In this document: one piece after another, positions 50,249-57,792 of the stretch
Layout of the letters: each line of letters opens with the position of its first letter
Numbering within the stretch: the first letter of the stretch is position 1
NCBI RefSeq assembly: GCF_036231905.1
Contig: NZ_JAZARE010000003.1
Location: 558,001 to 622,000, forward strand
Direction: 5' to 3'
DNA length: 64,000 bases
Origin: CAMLIZ01 sp036231905
GTDB lineage: Bacteria > Pseudomonadota > Gammaproteobacteria > Burkholderiales > Burkholderiaceae_C
The notes under the pieces: model-generated
The model's database searches: none
What the model was told of the DNA's origin: nothing
The model's input: the letters and a program-made list of their open reading frames with translations, nothing else
Program-made: the position numbers and the translations under genes

Positions 50249-51648
50249 CACCCGTGCATGCTGCCGGCCGCCCCGCGCCGGCCGGGCTGGTGCTGCCGGC
50301 ACTGCAGCATCCGCTGGTGCAGCGCCTGTTCGACGAGCACGCCGCATTGCTGCACGAGCTGGTCGACGGCCTGGGCTCGCCGCTGCACCTGATGCTGCCG
50401 CAGGTGTTTGCGCAGAACGCGACCGCGTTTGCCGAGTGCCTGCGCACCGAAGGTGTGGATGGCCTGGTGCTGTACGCCAAGAAGGCGAACAAGGCGCACT
50501 GCCTGGACGAGGCGTGTGCCCGGCTCGGCCTGGGCGTGGACGCCGCCAGCGCGCAGGAGCTGACACAGGCGCTGGGTGCCGGCGTGCCGGGGCCGCGGGT
50601 CGGTGTGTCCGGGCCGGCCAAACAACCGGCGCTGATGCGCCTGGCCCTCCGGCAGGGCAGCCTGCTCGCGATGGACAGCCTGGAGGAGCTGCAGGCCTGC
50701 GCGCTGGCGGCGGCCGCGGAACACGGCCGGGCACGCGTGCTGCTGCGCTGGCGGCCCGACTCCCAACCGCGCAGCCGCTTCGGCATGGCCGACGCGGAGC
50801 TCGATGCGGCGCTGGATGTGTGTCTCCACCAGCAGGCGCATCTCGGCCTGGAAGGGTTCTCCTTCCACCTCACCGGCTACTCCGCGGCCGAGCGCGCGGA
50901 GGCGGCGCACGCCCTGGTGCAGCGTTGCCTGGACGCCCGCGCCCGCGGCCTGCAGGCCGACTGCATCAACATCGGCGGCGGCTTTGCGGTGCGGTATGTC
51001 GAGCCCGCCGCCTGGCGCGACTTCCAGGCCCAGCAGGGCCCGGCGCACTACCACGCGGGCAAGGCTTTCGGTGGCTTCTACCCCTATGCCGCCGAATGCC
51101 ATGGTGCCGCCATGCTGGCGGCGGTGCTCGCCGCCCGCCCGAGTGCGCAGGAGCCCTTGTCCGCGCGCCTGCGCCGCCACGGCGTGCGCCTGCTGCTCGA
51201 ACCCGGCCGCGCGCTGCTGGACCAGGCCGGCCTCACGCTGTTTCGTGTGCAGGGTGTCAAGGACCGGCCCGACGGCTACGGCGTGCTCACGGTCGAAGGC
51301 ACCAGCTTCAGCATGTCCGAGCAGTGGTTCGACAGCGAGTACCTGCCGGACCCGCTGCTGCTGCCCGACCGCGGCGACGCGGCCATGCCGTACATCGCCT
51401 GCGTGGCCGGCACCAGCTGCCTGGACAGCGACATGGTCAGCTGGCGAAAGCTGCGCCTGCCGCGCCGGCCGGTGCCTGGCGACCTGCTCGCCTACCTCAA
51501 CACCGCGGGCTACCAGATGGACTCGAACGAATCGCCGTTCCATGGCCTGCCGTTGCCCCGCAAGGTGGCCGTCGAGTTCCACGCCGGCCAGCGCCTGCAC
51601 TGGCGCCTGGACAGCGTGGCGCCGCTGCGCCCGCTTCAAATCATCTAA
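50245..51648 (+). CDS. Group IV PLP decarboxylase (SbnH / diaminopimelate-ornithine decarboxylase-like)
   Basis: A 467-residue fold-type III PLP enzyme starting with GTG at 50245 (GTGA overlap). The PLP lysine is in LYAKKANK (probably Lys80). NIGGGF, LLEPGRALLDQAG and the C-terminal GTSCLDSDMV supply the phosphate, cofactor and active-site Cys/Asp contacts across the dimer. In staphyloferrin B synthesis SbnH decarboxylates citryl-diaminopropionate. Here no gene for a citryl-forming synthetase is adjacent, so the substrate may be free diaminopropionate, a derivative, or a product of genes elsewhere. It lies between the SbnB- and SbnA-like genes, unlike the S. aureus order. Confidence 0.85.
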   Translation: MTPVHAAGRPAPAGLVLPALQHPLVQRLFDEHAALLHELVDGLGSPLHLMLPQVFAQNATAFAECLRTEGVDGLVLYAKKANKAHCLDEACARLGLGVDAASAQELTQALGAGVPGPRVGVSGPAKQPALMRLALRQGSLLAMDSLEELQACALAAAAEHGRARVLLRWRPDSQPRSRFGMADAELDAALDVCLHQQAHLGLEGFSFHLTGYSAAERAEAAHALVQRCLDARARGLQADCINIGGGFAVRYVEPAAWRDFQAQQGPAHYHAGKAFGGFYPYAAECHGAAMLAAVLAARPSAQEPLSARLRRHGVRLLLEPGRALLDQAGLTLFRVQGVKDRPDGYGVLTVEGTSFSMSEQWFDSEYLPDPLLLPDRGDAAMPYIACVAGTSCLDSDMVSWRKLRLPRRPVPGDLLAYLNTAGYQMDSNESPFHGLPLPRKVAVEFHAGQRLHWRLDSVAPLRPLQII

Positions 51649-51662
51649 GGGAGAACCACTTC

Positions 51663-52784
51663 ATGGACCGTCATCCGCTGCAACCCCAGGCCCGCCTGGC
51701 CACCCGCACCTCCGACCTCATCGGCCAGACCCCGCTGATGGAGCTGCTGACCACCCGCTTCGGCACCCGGGTGCTGCTCAAGCTGGAGCAGTTCAACCCC
51801 ACCGGCACCGCCAAGATCCGCATGGCGCGGCAGATGCTCGACGAGGCCGAAGCGCAGGGCCGGCTGCAGCCCGGCGGCTGGGTGATCGAATCGACCTCCG
51901 GCAACACCGGCATGGGCCTGGCGCTGCTGGCCGCCGAACGCGGCTACCGCTTCACCGCGGTGGTGGACCACCATGCGTCCAAGGACAAGCTGCGCGCGAT
52001 GCAGGCGTTTGGTGCCGAGCTGCTCTACGTCAACGAGCATCCGGGCGACGGCCTGGCCACCGCCGACCGCGAGGCGCTGGCCGAACGCATCGCCGCCGAA
52101 CAAGGCGCCTACTGGACCGAGCAGCACAACAACCCGGCCAACGCCAACGGCTACCGTGCGGTGGCCCACGAGCTGGAGCAGGCGCTGGGCACCGGCATCA
52201 CCCACCTGATCGGCGCGGTGGGCACCGGCGGTTCGCTGTTCGGCACGGCGCGCGAACTCAGGCAGCGGCTGCCCGGGGTGCGTGTGATCGGCGTGGAGCC
52301 GGTGGGCTCCATCGCCTTCGGCGGCCCGGGGGCACCGTACTACCAGTCGGGCACCGGCACACCCGAAGGCGCAGAGATCGGCGAGCTGGTGGACTACGGC
52401 CTGCTCGACGAAGGCCTGAAGGTGAGCGACGCGCAGGCCTTCAACACCGCCCGCTACATCGCCCGCACGCGGGCGCTGCTGCTGGGCGGCTCCGCCGGCG
52501 GCGTGCTCTACCAGGCACTCAAGCGTGCCGAGGTGGCACCGCCACACAGCACCATCGTCGTGCTGGTGTGCGATGGCGGCGAGAAGTACCTGGACACGGT
52601 GTTCAACGACGACTGGATGAACGAACGGGGCCTGATCGACCCGGCGGTCGGCGAGGAGCTGGATGCCTTGATCGAGCAGCTCACCGCGGGCATGGGCGCG
52701 TCCGCCCTCCACACGCCGCGGGCGGCCCGGGGCGATGCTGTGCGCACTATGCGGCGGACCGCGGCCCAAGAGGTGCATCCATGA
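51663..52784 (+). CDS. sbnA: SbnA-like PLP synthase for L-2,3-diaminopropionate
   Basis: A 373-residue fold-type II PLP enzyme of the cysteine synthase/CBS group. PLP lysine Lys51 in FNPTGTAKIRMA, substrate loop STSGNTGMGLA at about 77-87, phosphate loop GTGGSLFGT. The C-terminus extends about 50 residues beyond a standard CysK, as in SbnA. SbnA joins O-phospho-L-serine with L-glutamate to give the substrate of SbnB. AAGGGAG lies upstream of the ATG at 51663. Its stop overlaps the MATE start. Ordinary cysteine synthase is possible on motif grounds but unlikely beside an SbnB homologue. Confidence 0.87.
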   Translation: MDRHPLQPQARLATRTSDLIGQTPLMELLTTRFGTRVLLKLEQFNPTGTAKIRMARQMLDEAEAQGRLQPGGWVIESTSGNTGMGLALLAAERGYRFTAVVDHHASKDKLRAMQAFGAELLYVNEHPGDGLATADREALAERIAAEQGAYWTEQHNNPANANGYRAVAHELEQALGTGITHLIGAVGTGGSLFGTARELRQRLPGVRVIGVEPVGSIAFGGPGAPYYQSGTGTPEGAEIGELVDYGLLDEGLKVSDAQAFNTARYIARTRALLLGGSAGGVLYQALKRAEVAPPHSTIVVLVCDGGEKYLDTVFNDDWMNERGLIDPAVGEELDALIEQLTAGMGASALHTPRAARGDAVRTMRRTAAQEVHP

Positions 52785-54181
52785 TGCTGCGCCGCGGGTG
52801 GGCGGATGCGGCCCACATCGGCACGCTGGCCCGGCCGCTGGTGCTCACGCAGCTGGCCCAGGTGGCGCTGGGCACCACCAGTGTGGTGATGCTCGGGCAC
52901 CTGGGCGCGCTGGAGCTGGCGGCCGGCGGGCTGGCGTTGACCCTGTTCAACCTGCTGCGCACCATGGGGGTCGGCCTGGTCACCCCCACAGCCAACCTGA
53001 TCGCCGCGGCCCCCGGGCAAGGCGTCGGCGCGCCCGGCCCGATACGCGACCTGGCACGCGCGGGCTTTGCGGTGGCCACCTTGGCAGGCCTGTTCGCCTG
53101 GGCGGTCATGGCCCTGGCCGGCCCGCTGCTGCGGCTGCTGGGCCAGGATGCCGCCGTGGTGGAGGGCTGCACCCGCTACCTCGCCCTCGCCGCACCGGGC
53201 ATCCTGCCCCTGCTGTGGTTCCAGTCGCTGCGCAACGTGATGGTCGGCCTGCGCCGGCCCGGGCCCCTGCTGGCGGTCACGCTGGCCTCGGTGGTGGTGA
53301 ACATCGGGCTCAACCTTGTGCTGGTCGACGGCGCGTGGGGGTTGCCCGCATGGGGGCTGGCGGGTGTCGCCCTGTCATCCACGCTGGTGAACACGGCCTC
53401 GTTCGCCGCCTTCTGCATGCTGGCGCGGCGCGACCCCACCGTCGGGCCGCTGTTGTGCTTGCGCATCTGGCGCACCAGCCGGGCGGCGCTCAAGCGCACG
53501 CTCGCGCTGGGGCTGCCGGTGGCCGCCACCTATGGCTCGGAGGCCGGCTTCTTCTCCGTGCTGAGCCTGCTGGCCGGCACCCTGGGTGCCACCGCGCTGG
53601 CCGCGCACACCGTGGTCAACCAGGCGGTGTATGTGGTGTTCATGGTCGCGGTTGGCATCTCGCATGCGGTGTCCATCAGCATCAGCCCCGCGTGGGCGCG
53701 CCACGACACCGCCACCGTGCGCCGCCTGGGCTGGACCGGGCTGGCGCTCGGCTGGCTGGCGATGGCCGGTGCAGCGGCCGTCTACCTGGCGGCGCCCCGG
53801 CTCGTGCTGTCCGCCTTCGTGCGTCCGGGCGCGGACACGGCCACGCTGCTGGTGGTGGCCACCCCCTTGCTCTGGCTGGCCGCGTTGCTGCAGTTCTTCG
53901 ACGCCAGCCAGAACATCGCCATCGGGCTGCTGCGCGGGGTGGGCGACACCACGAGCGCCTTTTTTCGCACCCTGCTGGGTTACTGGGGCCTCGGCCTGGG
54001 CAGCGCCTGGCTGCTGGCCGGCCAGGCCGGCCTGGGTGTGGCCGGGCTGTGGCTGGGCCTGCTGGTCGGCCTGGCGGCCACGGCCGCACAGCTGCTGCTG
54101 CGCTTCCATCGCCTCACCGCCGCGCCGGGGCCACGCGCCAGCGACTCGCTGGGCGCACTGAAGAAGGAGTCCACCGCATGA
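52781..54181 (+). CDS. MATE-family efflux transporter
   Basis: A 466-residue membrane protein with about 12 hydrophobic segments in two similar halves. MATE-typical blocks are LTQLAQVALGTTSVVMLGHLG in the first helix and its counterpart in the second half (PVAATYGSEAGFFSVLSLLAG). The start overlaps the SbnA-like stop (ATGA). MATE proteins extrude small organic molecules by Na+ or H+ antiport. Within a Fur-box operon it is the natural exporter of the metallophore-like product. No separate siderophore MFS exporter is present here. Confidence 0.9.
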   Translation: MMLRRGWADAAHIGTLARPLVLTQLAQVALGTTSVVMLGHLGALELAAGGLALTLFNLLRTMGVGLVTPTANLIAAAPGQGVGAPGPIRDLARAGFAVATLAGLFAWAVMALAGPLLRLLGQDAAVVEGCTRYLALAAPGILPLLWFQSLRNVMVGLRRPGPLLAVTLASVVVNIGLNLVLVDGAWGLPAWGLAGVALSSTLVNTASFAAFCMLARRDPTVGPLLCLRIWRTSRAALKRTLALGLPVAATYGSEAGFFSVLSLLAGTLGATALAAHTVVNQAVYVVFMVAVGISHAVSISISPAWARHDTATVRRLGWTGLALGWLAMAGAAAVYLAAPRLVLSAFVRPGADTATLLVVATPLLWLAALLQFFDASQNIAIGLLRGVGDTTSAFFRTLLGYWGLGLGSAWLLAGQAGLGVAGLWLGLLVGLAATAAQLLLRFHRLTAAPGPRASDSLGALKKESTA

Positions 54182-54603
54182 CGATCTCCGCAGCCCCCGT
54201 GAGCGAAGTGGCCGGCTATGTCGTGGCCATCCGCACGATCGAGTTCTTCCAGGCAACCGAACAGGTGGATGAAGACCACGTGCGCCAGCTGGCCCGCACC
54301 ATCCACCTCCAGGGCCACTGGCTGGCACCGATGCCGATCGAATCCAGCACGGGCCTGGTGATGGATGGCAACCATCGCCTGCAGGCGGCGCGGCTGCTGG
54401 GCCTGCGGCGGCTGCCCTGCATCCCGCTGCACTATGGCGACCGCCGCGTGGCGGTGCGCTGCTGGCGCAGCAACCTGCCCTTCGACACCCGGCGCGTCCT
54501 GTCGCTCGCCAGCGGCCGGGAACTGCTGCCTTTCAAGACCACCCGCCATCGTTTTGACCCGCCGCTGCCGCAAAGCCACATCCCGATCGCGTTGCTGGCG
54601 TGA
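54178..54603 (+). CDS. ParB/SerK-fold protein, SbnI-like (possible free serine kinase)
   Basis: A 141-residue protein, last gene of the operon, coupled by ATGA to the MATE gene. It has the ParB/sulfiredoxin-like core: an acidic stretch ATEQVDEDHVRQLARTI at about 22-38, then LVMDGNHRLQAARLLGL at about 61-77. The DGNHR segment corresponds to the DGHHR nucleotide-binding motif of archaeal SerK and S. aureus SbnI, which phosphorylate free L-serine to O-phosphoserine, the SbnA substrate. It lacks the long C-terminal part of SbnI. A regulatory ParB-like role is the alternative. Confidence 0.7.
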   Translation: MTISAAPVSEVAGYVVAIRTIEFFQATEQVDEDHVRQLARTIHLQGHWLAPMPIESSTGLVMDGNHRLQAARLLGLRRLPCIPLHYGDRRVAVRCWRSNLPFDTRRVLSLASGRELLPFKTTRHRFDPPLPQSHIPIALLA

Positions 54604-54627
54604 TCAGCCCGCACGCGGCCGTGTTGC

Positions 54628-55644
54628 TCAGCGGGGGGAGCCTGCGCGCAGGCGGTGCCGGCGCGCCATGGCCTCCAGGCCGAAGTGCATCGCGGTCGCC
54701 CCTGCCAGCGGCAGCAGGTAGAAAGCGGCACGGTAGGCCAGCAATGCCGCGATCAGCTGGCCCTCCGGCACACGGTCACCCAGGGTGGCGATGAACACCG
54801 CCTCGATGACACCCAGCCCGCCCGGCACATGCAGCGCCACGCCGGCCACCGCCGCGCACAGCAGCGTGCCGAACACCGTGCCGTAGGGCACATGGCCCGG
54901 CATCAAGGTCCAGATCACCGCGCCGGTGAGCGCCCAGTGCAGCACCGACAGGGCCACCTGTTCCAGCGCCAGGCGGCCGGTGGGCAGCTCGAACTCGCGT
55001 CCCCGCCAGTGCAGCTGGCGCCGCCGCGCGGTGGCGCACCACAGCACGTACAGCAAGGTCACCGCCAGCATCGCGATACCGGCCAGCTGCGCCAGCTCCG
55101 GGTCCAGCCCCAGCTGGGCCGGTGGCTCGAACGAGCGCGTGGCCAGCAGCACGCCGGCCAGCACCATGTAGCCGCTCCAGTTGGTGAGCAGGCTCAACAT
55201 GAAGACGCGGCCCGCCTCCATCGAGGTGAGGCCCAGGCGCGAATACAGGCGCCAGCGGAACGCGAAGCCACCGACCAGGGCACCGAGATTGAGGTTGAAG
55301 GCGTACGACACCAGGCCGACGCCCACCACCTTCAACGGGGGAATCTGGTGGTCCAGGTAGCGCCGGGCCAGCAGGTCGTAGGTGGCGTAGGTGAGGTGCG
55401 CCGCGCTTGCAAACGCCAGGGCGGCCAGCAGCGTGGTGACCGGGTAGCCCAGCAGCACCTGCCACACGGCCGACCAGTCCACCTTGCGCGCCCGGTCCAC
55501 CACCAGCCAGCCGACGGCCAGCGCCAGCGCGATGGCGATGCCACGGCCCAGCAGGCGGCGCCACGGCGGCTTGTGCGGACGGATCAGCGGATCGTCCGCC
55601 AGGTCGTCGATCGCCTCGCCGGGGGGCAGGGCCTGCTCACGCAT
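54628..55644 (-). CDS. ybhN: YbhN/UPF0104 (LPG synthetase transmembrane-like) membrane protein
   Basis: A 338-residue polytopic protein with about eight hydrophobic segments, matching the UPF0104/lysylphosphatidylglycerol synthetase transmembrane family: GLVSYAFNLNLGALVGGFAFRWRLYSRLG and VPGGLGVIEAVFIATLG are its conserved parts. It carries no soluble aminoacyl-transfer domain. In E. coli the order ybhP-clsB-ybhN is the same. The start overlaps the end of clsB by eight bases. A role in lipid flipping or envelope organisation is likely but unproven. The Fur-box operon ends 24 bases away, convergently. Confidence 0.85.
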   Translation of the reverse strand: MREQALPPGEAIDDLADDPLIRPHKPPWRRLLGRGIAIALALAVGWLVVDRARKVDWSAVWQVLLGYPVTTLLAALAFASAAHLTYATYDLLARRYLDHQIPPLKVVGVGLVSYAFNLNLGALVGGFAFRWRLYSRLGLTSMEAGRVFMLSLLTNWSGYMVLAGVLLATRSFEPPAQLGLDPELAQLAGIAMLAVTLLYVLWCATARRRQLHWRGREFELPTGRLALEQVALSVLHWALTGAVIWTLMPGHVPYGTVFGTLLCAAVAGVALHVPGGLGVIEAVFIATLGDRVPEGQLIAALLAYRAAFYLLPLAGATAMHFGLEAMARRHRLRAGSPR

Positions 55645-56905
55645 GGCGGTGGCTTTCCACCTCGCCGGAACGCGGTGGCTCGCTCAAGGCCGGCGGCGTG
55701 CTGGGCCGCAGCGGCGTCAGCTTGGGCCGGTGCGCCGGCAGCCAGCCGGCCCACGCCGGGAAATGGCGCGTCAGGTGGTAGGCCAGCGCGTCCAGCAGCA
55801 TGGCCCAGCGCCCACGCCCACCTTCGGGCTGCACCTGCACCTGGGTGCAGTGGTTGGCCATCAGGCCTTCCAGGTTCTGGCGCAGCTCGGCGATGAAGGC
55901 CCGGTCGCGTGTCATCACGTTGGCCTCGAGGTTGAGCGACAGGCTCAAGGGATCGAGGTTGCTGGAACCCACCGTGGCCCAGCTGTCGTCCACCAGCGCC
56001 ACCTTGCCGTGCAGGGGCCGCTTGCAGTACTCATGGATCTCCACGCCGGCCGGCAGCAGGTGGCCGTGCAGCAGGCCGGCCGCCGTCTTCACGATCTTCA
56101 TGTCCGGCTGGCCCTGCAGGATCAGGCGCACCCGCACGCCGCGGCGGGCCGCCTGGCGGATGGTCTTGAGCAGCCGGTAGCCGGGGAAGAAGTAGGCGTT
56201 GGCAATGATCACCTCGCGCCGCGCCGCGCGGATCGCGGCCCGGTACTGGCGCTCGATGTCGTCGCGGTGATGGAAGTTGTCGCGTATGACGAACATCACT
56301 TCCGCATCGCCGGCGGGCTGCGGCGGCGGCAGCTCCGGCCACGGCGGGCGCGGGCGGATCTGGCTGCGTGCGAAGGCATGGATCCGCGCGACGATGGGCC
56401 CGCGCAGGCGCACCGAATAGTCCTGCTTGGCCTCCGGGCCGAAGTCGCCCAGGTGGTCGGCGCTGAAGTTGATGCCGCCCACGAAGGCCACCTCGCCGTC
56501 CACCACCACGATCTTGCGGTGCATGCGGCGGAACATGTTGGTGCGCAGGCGGCCGAACAGCGGCGGCCGCGGATCGAAGGCGCGCACCCGCACGCCGGCA
56601 TGCATCAGCGCCGCCAGGTAGTCGTCGGACAGGTCGGGCGAGCCGAAACCATCGACCAGCAGGTCGATGGACACGCCGCGCGCGGCCGCCTCCAGCAGCA
56701 CCCGGTGCAGCTCCAGGCCCACCTTGTCCTCGAACAGGATGAAGGTCTCGATGATGACCTCGTGGCGTGCCTGCCGGATGGCGTCGAACACCGCGGGAAA
56801 GTGCTGTTCACCGTTTTCCAGCAGCTCGATGGAATTGCCTGACGTCCAGGCCCGCTGCGGGCGCGGCAGGCGCGACATCAGGCGCTCGCGGGTGATTCCA
56901 CTCAT
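55637..56905 (-). CDS. clsB: Cardiolipin synthase B (phospholipase D family)
   Basis: A 422-residue enzyme with two HKD motifs: HRKIVVVDGEVAFVGGINFS near 135-155 and HGKVALVDDSWATVGSSNLD near 315-335. Both catalytic His and Lys are present. It forms cardiolipin from phosphatidylglycerol and, by analogy with E. coli ClsB, may use phosphatidylethanolamine or glycerol. There is no N-terminal membrane segment pair, which separates it from ClsA. The ATG at 56905 overlaps the stop of the upstream phosphatase-family gene (ATGA); MSRLPRPQ at 56878 is an alternative start. Confidence 0.92.
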   Translation of the reverse strand: MSGITRERLMSRLPRPQRAWTSGNSIELLENGEQHFPAVFDAIRQARHEVIIETFILFEDKVGLELHRVLLEAAARGVSIDLLVDGFGSPDLSDDYLAALMHAGVRVRAFDPRPPLFGRLRTNMFRRMHRKIVVVDGEVAFVGGINFSADHLGDFGPEAKQDYSVRLRGPIVARIHAFARSQIRPRPPWPELPPPQPAGDAEVMFVIRDNFHHRDDIERQYRAAIRAARREVIIANAYFFPGYRLLKTIRQAARRGVRVRLILQGQPDMKIVKTAAGLLHGHLLPAGVEIHEYCKRPLHGKVALVDDSWATVGSSNLDPLSLSLNLEANVMTRDRAFIAELRQNLEGLMANHCTQVQVQPEGGRGRWAMLLDALAYHLTRHFPAWAGWLPAHRPKLTPLRPSTPPALSEPPRSGEVESHRHA

Positions 56906-57723
56906 ACGTGGATCTCCGCGGCCAGCGGGGCATGGTCCGACAGGTGCGACCATGGCTTGCGCGGCAGCGTCACCGGGCTGTGGGCACTGGCGTTGCGGGC
57001 GTAGATGCGGTCCAGGCGCAGCATCGGCAGGCGCGACGGGAAGGTGCGGGCCGGCTCGCCGTGGGCGCTGACGAACACCTCTCGCAGGTTGAGGCATTCC
57101 ATCAGCTGGCGATGCCCTTGCAGCCGCCAGTCATTGAAGTCGCCTGCCACCACCACGGGCGCGTCGGCCGGGATCTCGTTGTTCACCAGTTCGCACAGCT
57201 GGGCCAGCTGGCGTCGCCGGTGCGATTCACGCAGCCCCAGGTGCACACACACGGTGTGCACTGGCGGCACGCCACCGGGCGGCTGCAGCACGCAGTGCAG
57301 CAGGCCGCGGGTCTCGTCACCGGGATGGGAGGCGTCGTGATTCATGTGGTGGACGATCGGAAAACGCGACAGCAGGGCATTGCCATGATGGCCGTGGGGA
57401 TACACCGCGTTGCGGCCATAAGCCATGTCGGTCCACATGGTGTCGGCCAGGTACTCGTACTGGGGTGCGTCCGGCCATTCCTCGTAGCGGGCAGCGTGCC
57501 CGGCATGCTGGCCCAGCACTTCCTGCAGGAACACCACGTCGGCCTGCACCGCGTGCACCGCCTCCCGCAGCTCGCGCAGGATGAACCGGCGGTTGAAAGC
57601 ACCGAAGCCCTTGTGGGCATTGACGGTGAGCACGCGAAAGGCAAAGCGCGCGTCGGTGTCGGCCTGTTCGCCGGTGGAAGCCGGGATCTGCACACCGGGG
57701 CGCGGGAAGTCTCGTGGGGACAT
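56902..57723 (-). CDS. ybhP: Endonuclease/exonuclease/phosphatase-family protein (YbhP-like)
   Basis: A 273-residue metal-dependent hydrolase of the EEP superfamily. Motifs in order: LTVNAHKGFGAFNRRF (Asn), VVFLQEVLG (metal Glu), VCVHLGLRE (His), VVVAGDFNDWR (Asp, Asn) and SHLSDHAPLAAEI (Asp, His). All catalytic positions are present. The ATG at 57723 (MSPRDFPRP) was chosen over a longer reading at 57780. It heads a ybhP-clsB-ybhN unit conserved with enterobacteria. The substrate is unknown; involvement in phospholipid or cardiolipin metabolism is suggested by the neighbours. Confidence 0.87.
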   Translation of the reverse strand: MSPRDFPRPGVQIPASTGEQADTDARFAFRVLTVNAHKGFGAFNRRFILRELREAVHAVQADVVFLQEVLGQHAGHAARYEEWPDAPQYEYLADTMWTDMAYGRNAVYPHGHHGNALLSRFPIVHHMNHDASHPGDETRGLLHCVLQPPGGVPPVHTVCVHLGLRESHRRRQLAQLCELVNNEIPADAPVVVAGDFNDWRLQGHRQLMECLNLREVFVSAHGEPARTFPSRLPMLRLDRIYARNASAHSPVTLPRKPWSHLSDHAPLAAEIHV

Positions 57724-57792
57724 CCCGCCACTGTGCCGCGGCGGCCCGGCCTGCGCTGTCGCTGCGGCACGGCTTTGCACGTCGGCGATCGC

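Noticed and set aside
51663..52784. Reading the SbnA-like gene as an ordinary cysteine synthase
   Set aside because: The motifs alone would allow it, but the longer C-terminus and the operon with SbnB- and SbnH-like genes make diaminopropionate synthesis the better call.
50804..54181. A long same-strand frame spanning the decarboxylase, SbnA-like and MATE genes
   Set aside because: Only its last part is the MATE protein; the rest is an out-of-frame Arg/Pro/Ala-rich shadow of two well-supported enzymes.
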